64,000 nt of DNA, taken from NCBI GenBank assembly GCA_965279095.1, contig CBDIHH010000004.1, positions 62,001 through 126,000 on the forward strand, in the 5' to 3' direction. This stretch comes from CBDIHH01 sp965279095 (GTDB lineage Bacteria; Pseudomonadota; Alphaproteobacteria; Caulobacterales; Caulobacteraceae). Every line of letters starts with the position of its first letter. Position 1 is the stretch's first letter. The notes under the pieces were generated by a model, which made no database searches, was not told the origin of the DNA, and saw nothing but the letters and a program-made list of their open reading frames with translations. Of this stretch, positions 16,224 through 23,102 are shown in pieces. The position numbers and the translations under genes are program-made.

Positions 16224-16774
16224 TGGATCGTCGGCCGGTCCTTGTTCTTGCGCCAGATCTCCTCGGTGAGCAGGCCGGCGAAGGTCATCCAGCCCAGGTA
16301 GGGGCTGACGATGGCGGCCGAGGTGGCGTCGACCTTGCGGGCCTCGTTGAGATAGGCGAAGGCGCCGCCCAGGGTCGCCAGGTGGGTGATCAAGGTGGCG
16401 GTCTGCCGCCGCGGGCCCCACAGGGTGGTCAGGGCGTTCATGGCCTGCAGACCGCCCCACAGGCCAAGGGCGCGGCTGCGGGCGTTGCTGGCCGGGGCGT
16501 TCCAGATGCGGACCCCCGACAGGGTCAGGGTCACGAACAGGGGCCCCCAGACGGCGGCGAAGGTCTTCTTCGGCGGCTGCATGCCCGGCTTGCGCAGCAT
16601 GGCGCTTTCGCGCGCCCGCTTGGGATTGGCCTTGGTGGGGGAGGCGGCCGCCGCCACAGCGGCCGAGGCCATGACGGCCAGGCCGCACAGGGCGAGGCCT
16701 TCGACCACGTGGCTGGTCGATCGCCCTCGGGCGTTGATCAGGCCCTGGAACTGGTCGCCGATCTCTTGCAGCAT
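16220..16774 (-). CDS. TspO/MBR-family tryptophan-rich sensory protein
   Basis: A 184-residue integral membrane protein of the TspO family (translocator protein; binds porphyrins and cholesterol, outer-membrane or cytoplasmic-membrane in bacteria). The core from about residue 65 to 180 has the family pattern: WGPLFVTLTLSGVRIW, ALGLWGGLQAMNALTTLWG, then VSPYLGWMTFAGLLTEEIWR. It has an extra N-terminal membrane helix and linker (about 20-60), making it longer than the usual 155-160 residues. It diverges from the photolyase gene; TspO and photolyase genes co-occur in light/oxygen-responsive loci of alphaproteobacteria. Confidence 0.85.
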   Translation of the reverse strand: MLQEIGDQFQGLINARGRSTSHVVEGLALCGLAVMASAAVAAAASPTKANPKRARESAMLRKPGMQPPKKTFAAVWGPLFVTLTLSGVRIWNAPASNARSRALGLWGGLQAMNALTTLWGPRRQTATLITHLATLGGAFAYLNEARKVDATSAAIVSPYLGWMTFAGLLTEEIWRKNKDRPTIH

Positions 16775-16871
16775 GCGCGCCTCTCCTGGCCTTGGGGTCC
16801 AGTCGAAAACAGCAGGCCGCGCGGATGGTTCCGGGCTTGATCGGCGCGCCGGGCTGGGCCGTATAGCGACC

Positions 16872-18308
16872 ATGGCCGACGCACCGATCCTCCTATGGTT
16901 CCGCCAGGACCTGCGCCTGACGGACAACCCCGCCCTTGCGCACGCCGTCGCCAGCGGCGCGCCGGTGATCCCGGTGTTCATCCTGGGTCCCGCCGCCGAC
17001 GGCCGCCCCTACGGCGCCGCCGCCCTGTGGTGGCTGGACAAGTCCCTGCGCGCCCTGGACGGCGCTTTGCGGGCGACTGGCTCGCGGCTCATCCTGCGGC
17101 GCGGCGATCCGGAGGCGATCATCCACGCCCTGGTGGCGGAGACGGGCGCGGGGGCCGTGGTCTGGAACCGTCTCTACGGCGGTGACGCCATCGCCCGCGA
17201 CACCCGGCTGAAGGCGGACCTGCGGGTCTCCGGGATCGAGGCGCGGTCCTGCAACGCCGCGCTTCTGGTCGAGCCCTGGGCCCTGAAAACCGGCGCGGGC
17301 GGGGCCTACAAGGTCTACACCCCCTTCTGGCGGGCCGCCCGCGGCCTGGTCGACGCGGGCCAGCCGCCGGCGCCGCCGGCCCGCCTGCCAGCCCCGTCCG
17401 CCTGGCCGGCGTCCGACGCCCTCGATGGGTGGGCGCTGCATCCGTCGCGCCCCGACTGGTCCACAGGCTTTGGCGACTGGACGCCCGGCGAGGCAGGGGC
17501 GGCGGAGCGGCTGGACGGATTCCTGGACGCCGCCCTGGGCGACTACGGCGAGGCCCGCGACCGTCCGGCGGTGGAGGGGACGTCGCGCCTGTCGCCGCAT
17601 CTGCACTGGGGCGAGATCGGTCCGCGCCAGATCTGGGCGGCCGGCCAGGCCGCGGCGGCGCGGGGCCAGGGCCGCGAGGCGGCGCTGGACAAGTTCCTCT
17701 CCGAGGTCGGCTGGCGCGAGTTCAACCACCACCTGCTCTTCGCCCACCCCGACCTGGCCACCGCCAATGTGCGGCCGATGTTCGACGACCTGGCGTGGCG
17801 CCGCGACCCCGCCGGCCTGGAGGCCTGGAAGACCGGCCAGACCGGCTACCCCATCGTCGACGCGGGCATGCGCCAGCTGTGGGCCACGGGGTGGATGCAC
17901 AATCGCGTGCGCCTGATCGTCGGCTCCTTCCTGGTCAAGCACCTGCTGGTCAACTGGCGCGAGGGCGAGCGGTGGTTCTGGGACACGCTGGTGGACGCCT
18001 GCGCCGCCAACAATCCCGGCAACTGGCAGTGGGTGGCGGGGTCGGGCGCCGACGCCTCGCCCTTCTTCCGCATCTTCAATCCGGTGACCCAGGGCGAGCG
18101 CTTCGACGGGGGCGGGGCCTATGTGCGCCGCTGGGTCCCCGAGCTGGCGCGGCTCCCCGACGCGATCCTCCACCGGCCCTGGACCGCCGAGGCCGACCGG
18201 CTGAAGGCCGCAGGGGTGGTCCTCGGCCGCACCTATCCAAAGCCCATCGTCGATCACGCCGTCGCCCGGCAGAGGGCCCTGGACGCCTTCAAGGGCCTGC
18301 GCGCCTGA
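16872..18308 (+). CDS. phrB: Deoxyribodipyrimidine photolyase (class I CPD type)
   Basis: A 478-residue flavoprotein that splits UV-induced pyrimidine dimers using blue light. Start WFRQDLRLTDNPAL is diagnostic. The N-terminal antenna-binding alpha/beta domain covers about 1-130 and the FAD domain about 200-470, with FLSEVGWREFNHHLL, TGYPIVDAGMRQLW, ATGWMHNRVR and NNPGNWQWVAGSG all intact. The ATG at 16872 lies 4-5 nt after a TATAGC box preceded by TTGATC, so the transcript may be nearly leaderless. Confidence 0.96.
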   Translation: MADAPILLWFRQDLRLTDNPALAHAVASGAPVIPVFILGPAADGRPYGAAALWWLDKSLRALDGALRATGSRLILRRGDPEAIIHALVAETGAGAVVWNRLYGGDAIARDTRLKADLRVSGIEARSCNAALLVEPWALKTGAGGAYKVYTPFWRAARGLVDAGQPPAPPARLPAPSAWPASDALDGWALHPSRPDWSTGFGDWTPGEAGAAERLDGFLDAALGDYGEARDRPAVEGTSRLSPHLHWGEIGPRQIWAAGQAAAARGQGREAALDKFLSEVGWREFNHHLLFAHPDLATANVRPMFDDLAWRRDPAGLEAWKTGQTGYPIVDAGMRQLWATGWMHNRVRLIVGSFLVKHLLVNWREGERWFWDTLVDACAANNPGNWQWVAGSGADASPFFRIFNPVTQGERFDGGGAYVRRWVPELARLPDAILHRPWTAEADRLKAAGVVLGRTYPKPIVDHAVARQRALDAFKGLRA

Positions 18309-18427
18309 TTACGATCCGCGCGACAGCCGACTGGCGGACGCGGCGCCAAGGGGCGGTTTGACCGACCGCCGGTTTGCGCCCAGCCTCACCATGGCGGCCG
18401 CCAGGGCGCCGCACGGGGAGGCAAGCA

Positions 18428-19441
18428 ATGCTGTTCACATCGGCGATGGCGTCCATCCAGCGGCGCGCGTTCCTGGGGGCCGGGCTGGGCCTGGCCGGCG
18501 CCCTGTCGGGGGCCGGGTCGGCGCCGGCCAGCGCGGCCTCGCCGCCGCTGGATTTCTCGACAGCGCGCGACAACGTCTACGGCTTCGTCAAGAGCTACAC
18601 GTCGCTGTCGCAGACGCCGGTGTTCGGCGCCTTCGAGGGCGTGCAGTACGCCATCGTCGGCAAGGAGCGCGCCCGTCCCCTGTTCCGGTTCGTGGGCTTC
18701 GGCAACATGCAGGGCCGCATCAACCCCGACGGCAGCGCCGATGTGCGCGGCAAGGAGGTGGCCTATTTTCTCGACCTGAAGACGGGCGAGGTGCTCGACA
18801 CCTGGGACAACCCCTGGACCGGCGAGCGGGTGAAGGTGCTGCCCTTCTACAACGACCAGTCCAACGGACACCTGTCGCTGGAGATGCCCACCTACGCCAT
18901 GGGGGCCAAGAAGGAGACCACCCTCATGAACGAGGCCGACGCCCGCAAGGCGGCGACCGGCGGGACCCCCTTCATCCTGCCCTGGCGGCGGATCGGCGAC
19001 CAGTATCTGTTCGAATGGGACTACGCCCACGAATACGCCAATCCGGTGACGCCCGAGGGCTGGCCCAAGGCCTCCACCGGCCCGCGCATCAACCCGTCGG
19101 AGCATTTCGTCTTCTATGTGCCGGCCGCGGCGCTGGACGACCGCGCCGTGCTCAACCCGCCCCTCTATGCCGGCTTCGCGCGCCAGGGGCCGTGGTGGCC
19201 GTGGATGTTGATGGGCAAGTCCGGCGTGGACGGGGTGCTGATGGGGCGGATGCATACCCACCGGATCAAGGGCACGATCGACGAGATCCACCCCGCGGTC
19301 CTCAAGCGCGTTCTGCGGGACCGACCTGACATGCTGGAACCGATGACCAGCTGGACCCCCGCGCCGGTCAAGGACACCTGGTCCTACTACGCCGCCCACG
19401 TGCCGCCGGAGACGCCGGGCTATGGGATCAAGCCCGCCTAG
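18428..19441 (+). CDS. DUF1838 family protein, Tat-exported
   Basis: A 337-residue protein of unknown function in the DUF1838 family. The N-terminus bears a twin-arginine signal (QRRAFLGAG, Arg pair near residues 11-12) and ends near an APASA cleavage site, so it should be exported folded to the periplasm. Trp and aromatic residues are abundant (WWPWMLMGKSG). The ATG at 18428 has a GGGGAGG site 7 nt upstream; the longer reading from 18374 is rejected. No cofactor motif is recognised. It is followed by a 680-bp repeat-rich gap. Confidence 0.85.
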   Translation: MLFTSAMASIQRRAFLGAGLGLAGALSGAGSAPASAASPPLDFSTARDNVYGFVKSYTSLSQTPVFGAFEGVQYAIVGKERARPLFRFVGFGNMQGRINPDGSADVRGKEVAYFLDLKTGEVLDTWDNPWTGERVKVLPFYNDQSNGHLSLEMPTYAMGAKKETTLMNEADARKAATGGTPFILPWRRIGDQYLFEWDYAHEYANPVTPEGWPKASTGPRINPSEHFVFYVPAAALDDRAVLNPPLYAGFARQGPWWPWMLMGKSGVDGVLMGRMHTHRIKGTIDEIHPAVLKRVLRDRPDMLEPMTSWTPAPVKDTWSYYAAHVPPETPGYGIKPA

Positions 19442-19480
19442 GGCGGGTCGATTCGGGTTTTGAACCACCGTCCCCCACCC

Positions 19481-19600
19481 GATCCTCCCGGCGAAAGCCG
19501 GGATCCAGATGGTATCGCTCCACGTCAGCGCCTTCCGATCTGATCTCGGCCTTCGCCGGGACGATGAGGTGGCGTTGAGCGATTCTGTCTAAAGAAACTC
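19481..19600. repeat. REP/BIME-like element, copy A (with tail)
   Basis: Imperfect inverted repeat: CTCCCGGCGAAAGCCGGGAT plus CCAGAT on the left (19485-19510) and its inverted counterpart ending CCTTCGCCGGGACGATGA on the right (to 19567). It is followed by a tail TGAGCGATTCTGTCTAAAGA (19576-19595). Same design as the elements at 45131, 50241 and 56313; the tail is shared with the 50241 copy. Confidence 0.75.
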
Positions 19601-19614
19601 CGCTCAAAAAAAAG

Positions 19615-19772
19615 GTCGTCATCCTGGGGCTCGCTCTTGCGAGACCCCAGGACCCAGCAGCGAAGACCTTGCCGTGCGGCGCGTTGAGCGTGGAGCTGCT
19701 GGATCCTGGATGAGTCCGCCCTCGGGTCGGCCTCCGGCCGAACCCGGGGGCGGCTCGCCAGGATGACGGCCG
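19615..19772. repeat. Second long imperfect inverted repeat
   Basis: GTCGTCATCCTGG at 19616-19626 is mirrored by CCAGGATGACGGC at 19758-19770, and CCCAGCAGC near 19653 is mirrored by GCTGCTGG near 19695. A further GTCGTCATCCTGGGG occurs alone at 19979. It looks like another non-coding dispersed repeat family packed into this gene-free stretch. The rest of 19773-20124 is G/C-rich with further short inverted repeats and the partial tail AAGCGATTCCGGATAAAGA near 20098; I see no gene in it. Confidence 0.6.
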
Positions 19773-20124
19773 AGGTTTGGGCTGCGTTCGGAAAGGGCCG
19801 TCGATCGCGTGGTGGAAGTGTGGTTCGGGCGGCGGCCGGGCCCCGGCCGCGCCTTTGGCGCGCCGCGGAGCGGGGGCCCTGCGGGCCCGCCTTGACGCGG
19901 TCGCCTGGTCCGAACCGATGCTCCGCCAAGCGAACGATGGCGGGGTGTGCGTTGGGGGGGCGTGCGTCCCCCCTTGTGGTCGTCATCCTGGGGCGCGCGC
20001 CTGCGAACAGCACGCCCTGCCAGAACTGACTTGATGACGGCCGAAGGGGAGGGCGTTCGTCACAGCCCCCAGGGCCGGGAAGATCGGGGTGGGGTTAAGC
20101 GATTCCGGATAAAGAAAACCTGCC

Positions 20125-20604
20125 CTACGCGGGGATCTCGCCCATGGCGCTCTGCAGATAGTTCTGCTCGCCCAGGGTCCGCAGCAGGGTCAGCTGGGTC
20201 TCGAGGAAGTCGATATGATCCTCGGTCTCGTGCAGGATGTGGGTGAGGATCTCGCGGCTGACGAAGTCGCGGGCGGCCTCGCACTGGGCGATGCCGGCCA
20301 CCAGGGTCTCGCGGCCGCCGGTCTCGATGCCGAGGTCGGCGGTGAGGGCCTCCTGGCAGGTCTCGCCGATGGACAGCTTGTGCAGGTCCTGCAGGTTGGG
20401 CAGGCCGTCGAGGAACAGGATGCGTTTGATGAGCATGTCGGCATGCTTCATCTCGCCGATCGATTCCTCGTAGACGATCTTGCCGAGGCGGTTCAGGCCC
20501 CAGTTCTCGAACATCCGCGCGTGCAGGAAATACTGGTTCACGGCGGTCAGCTCATTGGTGAGCACCGCGTTCAACAGTCGGATGATCTCGCGGTCGCCTT
20601 GCAT
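20125..20604 (-). CDS. bfr: Bacterioferritin
   Basis: A 159-residue haem-containing ferritin that oxidises Fe(II) and stores Fe(III) in a 24-mer. Ferroxidase ligands are visible: Glu18 in LTNELTAVNQYF, Glu51/His54 in EESIGEMKHAD, and Glu/His in ILHETEDHIDFLETQ; the haem-ligand Met52 is in GEMKHADM. It lies downstream of the ferredoxin gene bfd on the same strand, which supplies electrons for iron release. Full length. Confidence 0.97.
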   Translation of the reverse strand: MQGDREIIRLLNAVLTNELTAVNQYFLHARMFENWGLNRLGKIVYEESIGEMKHADMLIKRILFLDGLPNLQDLHKLSIGETCQEALTADLGIETGGRETLVAGIAQCEAARDFVSREILTHILHETEDHIDFLETQLTLLRTLGEQNYLQSAMGEIPA

Positions 20605-20643
20605 GCCGTCATCCTATTGGGTCGGTCCGGGAGAGCGGCCGGA

Positions 20644-20829
20644 CTATTCGGCGGCGTAGCGCAAGGCCTGGTCGGACTCTTGAATCATGCGCCGCATGTC
20701 GCAGACGCATTTGGCGCATTGCGGCTGGCTTTGGCAATGACGGAAGACCTCGGCCGGGCGGCTGGCGCCGGCGTCGATGGCGGCGCGGACATCGCGCTGA
20801 CGAATTCCGTTGCAGTTGCAGACGTACAC
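20644..20829 (-). CDS. bfd: Bacterioferritin-associated ferredoxin (BFD-like [2Fe-2S])
   Basis: A 61-residue protein with the Bfd cysteine set: VCNCNGI at the N-terminus and QCAKCVCDM about 32 residues later. Bfd reduces bacterioferritin to mobilise iron. GTG at 20829 is chosen because it directly precedes the YVCNCNG core and has GGGAG upstream; the longer reading to 20895 is less plausible. 39 bp separate it from bfr, a likely iron-regulated operon. Confidence 0.85.
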   Translation of the reverse strand: MYVCNCNGIRQRDVRAAIDAGASRPAEVFRHCQSQPQCAKCVCDMRRMIQESDQALRYAAE

Positions 20830-20878
20830 GCCCGGCTCCCGACTTGGTGTGAACCCACTATGCCACATGCGAACGCCG

Positions 20879-20895
20879 TTGCAACTCATTTGCAA
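20879..20895. promoter_or_regulatory. Candidate iron-responsive operator upstream of bfd
   Basis: Two TTGCAA blocks (each self-complementary) flank 5 bp: TTGCAA-CTCAT-TTGCAA. It lies 50 bp upstream of the bfd start. TGCAA-containing AT-rich repeats are common in Fur/Irr-type sites of alphaproteobacteria, but I cannot name the regulator. Confidence 0.3.
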
Positions 20896-20909
20896 CTAGA
20901 CCCTGCCGG

Positions 20910-20938
20910 TTGACGGACCGCGCCGGGCGGCCTAGCGG
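20910..20938 (+). promoter_or_regulatory. Promoter of thiE, leaderless
   Basis: TTGACG (20910-20915), 17 bp, TAGCGG (20933-20938), then 7 nt to the ATG at 20946. The start of transcription should coincide with the start codon; the nearest purine-rich stretch is too close to act as a normal ribosome site. Confidence 0.5.
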
Positions 20939-20945
20939 CAGGGCC

Positions 20946-21605
20946 ATGCTCCTCGATTGCCGCCTCTATCTGATCACCCCGCCGCGCCTGGACGATCCGG
21001 CCGCCTTCGCCGCCCAGCTGGAGGCCGCCCTGGATGCGGGAGACGTCGCCGCCCTTCAGCTGCGCCTGAAAGATCACAGCGATCGCGAGATCGCCGGCCT
21101 CGCCCGCCGCCTGGTGTCCATCGCCCAGGGCCGCGGCGTCGCGGTGATCATGAACGACAGTCCCGCCCTGGCGGTGGAGCTGGCCTGCGACGGGGTCCAC
21201 CTCGGCCAGCACGACGCGTCGCTGGCCGAGGCGCGGCGGATCATGGGGCGTGAGGCGATGATCGGCGTCACCTGTCACGACAGCCGCGACCTGGCCATGC
21301 AGGCGGCGGAGGACGGGGCCGACTATGTGGCCTTCGGGGCCTTCTTCGACACCCCCACCAAGGCGACCACCACCCGCCCCGACCCGGAAATCCTCGAGAT
21401 CTGGCAGGAGACCATGCAACTGCCCTGCGTCGCCATCGGCGGCATCACCGTGGACAACTGCCGGCCGCTGGTGACGGCCGGCGCCGACTTCCTGGCGGTG
21501 TCTTCGGGGGTGTGGACGCACCCCCAGGGGCCGGCGGCGGCGGTGGGCGCCTTCCTGCGCGAGATCGAGGCGGGCCTCGACGCGCGCCCCAAGCCGGCCC
21601 CCTGA
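20946..21605 (+). CDS. thiE: Thiamine phosphate synthase
   Basis: A 219-residue TIM-barrel enzyme condensing HMP-pyrophosphate with thiazole phosphate. Conserved blocks: LYLITPP near the start, LQLRLKDHSDREI, IMNDSPALAVELACDGVHLGQ (residues about 69-89, shown broken: IMNDSPALAV, DGVHLGQHD), GVTCHDSRD, and FGAFFDTPTKATT in place of the usual GPVFPTxTK. The rest of the thiamine pathway is not nearby and no TPP riboswitch is seen, consistent with a leaderless transcript. Confidence 0.93.
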   Translation: MLLDCRLYLITPPRLDDPAAFAAQLEAALDAGDVAALQLRLKDHSDREIAGLARRLVSIAQGRGVAVIMNDSPALAVELACDGVHLGQHDASLAEARRIMGREAMIGVTCHDSRDLAMQAAEDGADYVAFGAFFDTPTKATTTRPDPEILEIWQETMQLPCVAIGGITVDNCRPLVTAGADFLAVSSGVWTHPQGPAAAVGAFLREIEAGLDARPKPAP

Positions 21606-21723
21606 GACCCCCCGACCCGATACCGAAATCTTACCAAAGTTGGCCAGAGGCTCGGATTTGTTCATCGCGCGTCAACGCCGTCTGTCCACAATGGCGCCGA
21701 CTAGTCCGCTTCGGAGCTGTCCC

Positions 21724-21888
21724 ATGGCCAGCCTTTTCCGCCGTTTCATCCGTGAAGAGACCGGCGCCACGGCCATCGAATACGCCCTCCTGGCCGGCCT
21801 GCTCGCCATCGCGCTCGTCACCTCGATGACCCTGATGGGATCGCGTCTGAGCGCCAAGTTCACGCAACTCGGCAACCAGCTCAGCTAG
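21724..21888 (+). CDS. Flp-family type IVb pilin
   Basis: A 54-residue prepilin of the Flp/Fap family: short basic leader, then ATAIEYALLAGLLAIALV, with the cleavage Gly before ATAIEYA and the Glu5-Tyr pair of the mature pilin. Processed pilins assemble tad-type adhesive pili. The tad secretion genes (cpa) are absent from the window, so this is either an additional pilin or the detached main one. ATG at 21724 is chosen for the typical leader length; an upstream reading from 21640 is unnecessary. Confidence 0.88.
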   Translation: MASLFRRFIREETGATAIEYALLAGLLAIALVTSMTLMGSRLSAKFTQLGNQLS

Positions 21889-21942
21889 GTCAACGGCCGG
21901 GGCCCGGGCGCCCAGGCCCCAAGGACCGGCCGGACCCTCGCC

Positions 21943-21971
21943 TTGCCTTGGACCCACGGCGCCGCTAGGGT
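21943..21971 (+). promoter_or_regulatory. Promoter of the inositol monophosphatase gene
   Basis: TTGCCT (21943-21948), 17 bp, TAGGGT (21966-21971) inside GCTAGGGTC, the same -10 core as before gapR. The leader of about 90 nt contains a 19-codon reading frame (22007-22066) whose stop is 3 nt before the gene; its significance is unclear. Confidence 0.5.
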
Positions 21972-22069
21972 CCGCGCCCTTGTCGACACCCGGAACATTC
22001 CAGACCATGACCATCCCTGGCCGCCCCTCCTTCGGCCTGCGCGCCCTCCTGCTTCGGGCGGCCTAGGCG

Positions 22070-22864
22070 ATGGCGACCCCCACCGCCCTGGTGAAGGTGA
22101 TGATCGACGCGGCGCGCAAGGCGGGCCGCGGCCTGGCCCGCGACTTCGGCGAACTCGGCGAACTGCAGGTCTCCCGCAAGGGGCTCGGGGACTATGTCTC
22201 CGCCGCGGATCTGAAGGCCGAGGAGGTCCTGGTCAACGAGCTGAACAAGGCGCGACCGGGCTACCGCATCCTCGCCGAGGAGCGGGGCGAGGACGGCGGC
22301 GCCGACAAGACCCACCGCTGGATCATCGATCCCCTCGACGGCACCACCAACTTTCTCCACGCCATCCCCCACTTCGCCATCAACCTGGCGCTGGAGCGCG
22401 AGGGGGCGATCGTCGCGGCGGTGACCTACAACCCCGCCACCGCCGACATCTTCTGGAGCGAGAAGGGCAAGGGCGCCTATCTCAACGACAAGCGCCTGCG
22501 GGTGGCCGCCCGCAGCCAGCTCACCGAGACGGTCCTGGCCACCGGCATCCCGTTCATCGGCCGTCCCGGGCACGGACAGTTTCTCAAGGAACTGCACCAG
22601 GTGACCCAGAAGGTCTCCGGCGTGCGCCGCTTCGGCTCGGCCGCCCTGGACCTGGCCTGGGTGGCGGCGGGCCGGTTCGACGGCTTCTGGGAACGGAACC
22701 TCAAGCCCTGGGACATCGCCGCCGGCCTGCTGCTGGTGACGGAGGCGGGAGGCAAGGTCTCGGGCCTCGCAGACGACGAGGATCCCATGGTGGGCGGCAA
22801 CATCTGCGCGGCCAACCTGGACCTGCACCCCCAGCTGATCCAATTGCTGAAGGCCGCCGTCTAG
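22070..22864 (+). CDS. suhB: Inositol-1-monophosphatase family protein
   Basis: A 264-residue Mg-dependent phosphatase. Signature IDPLDGTTNFLHAIPHF (about residues 84-100) and the second motif PWDIAAGLLLVTEAGG are intact, as is the Glu in LAEERGED. SuhB-type proteins hydrolyse inositol-1-phosphate and, in some bacteria, also join rRNA antitermination complexes. Monocistronic, with its own promoter. Confidence 0.92.
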   Translation: MATPTALVKVMIDAARKAGRGLARDFGELGELQVSRKGLGDYVSAADLKAEEVLVNELNKARPGYRILAEERGEDGGADKTHRWIIDPLDGTTNFLHAIPHFAINLALEREGAIVAAVTYNPATADIFWSEKGKGAYLNDKRLRVAARSQLTETVLATGIPFIGRPGHGQFLKELHQVTQKVSGVRRFGSAALDLAWVAAGRFDGFWERNLKPWDIAAGLLLVTEAGGKVSGLADDEDPMVGGNICAANLDLHPQLIQLLKAAV

Positions 22865-22871
22865 CTCCCGG

Positions 22872-23015
22872 TCAGCTCACCATCCGGACGACCGCGAGAC
22901 CCACGGCGGCCCAAAATACCGCGCAACCCCCGAGGGCCCAGCGCAGGGCGGCGAAACGATCGGCGGGGCCCGCCGAAACGAGCAGATCGGGCTGATACTC
23001 CAGGGCGCAATTCAC
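22872..23015 (-). CDS. Possible small single-pass membrane protein
   Basis: A 47-codon frame (GTG start) encoding MNCALEYQPDLLVSAGPADR followed by a hydrophobic helix (FAALRWALGGCAVFWAAVGL) and a short basic tail. GAAGGGAG lies 9 nt upstream. It ends 8 bp from the convergent suhB stop. Homologues cannot be checked here; the coding call rests on the membrane segment and the ribosome site. Confidence 0.35.
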   Translation of the reverse strand: MNCALEYQPDLLVSAGPADRFAALRWALGGCAVFWAAVGLAVVRMVS

Positions 23016-23102
23016 GGTCGCATACTCCCTTCGCGGGACCAGGCTGCGGATGACAACCGCAGGCGCCTAGGGTTGTTCCCCAATAGTTAACGAATGATGC
23101 TT

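Noticed and set aside
16386..16871. N-terminal extension of the photolyase frame
   Set aside because: It runs antisense through tspO; the conserved protein starts at 16872.
22007..22066. 19-codon upstream reading frame before suhB as a leader peptide
   Set aside because: Composition is ordinary for GC-rich DNA and no attenuator hairpin lies nearby; support is insufficient.
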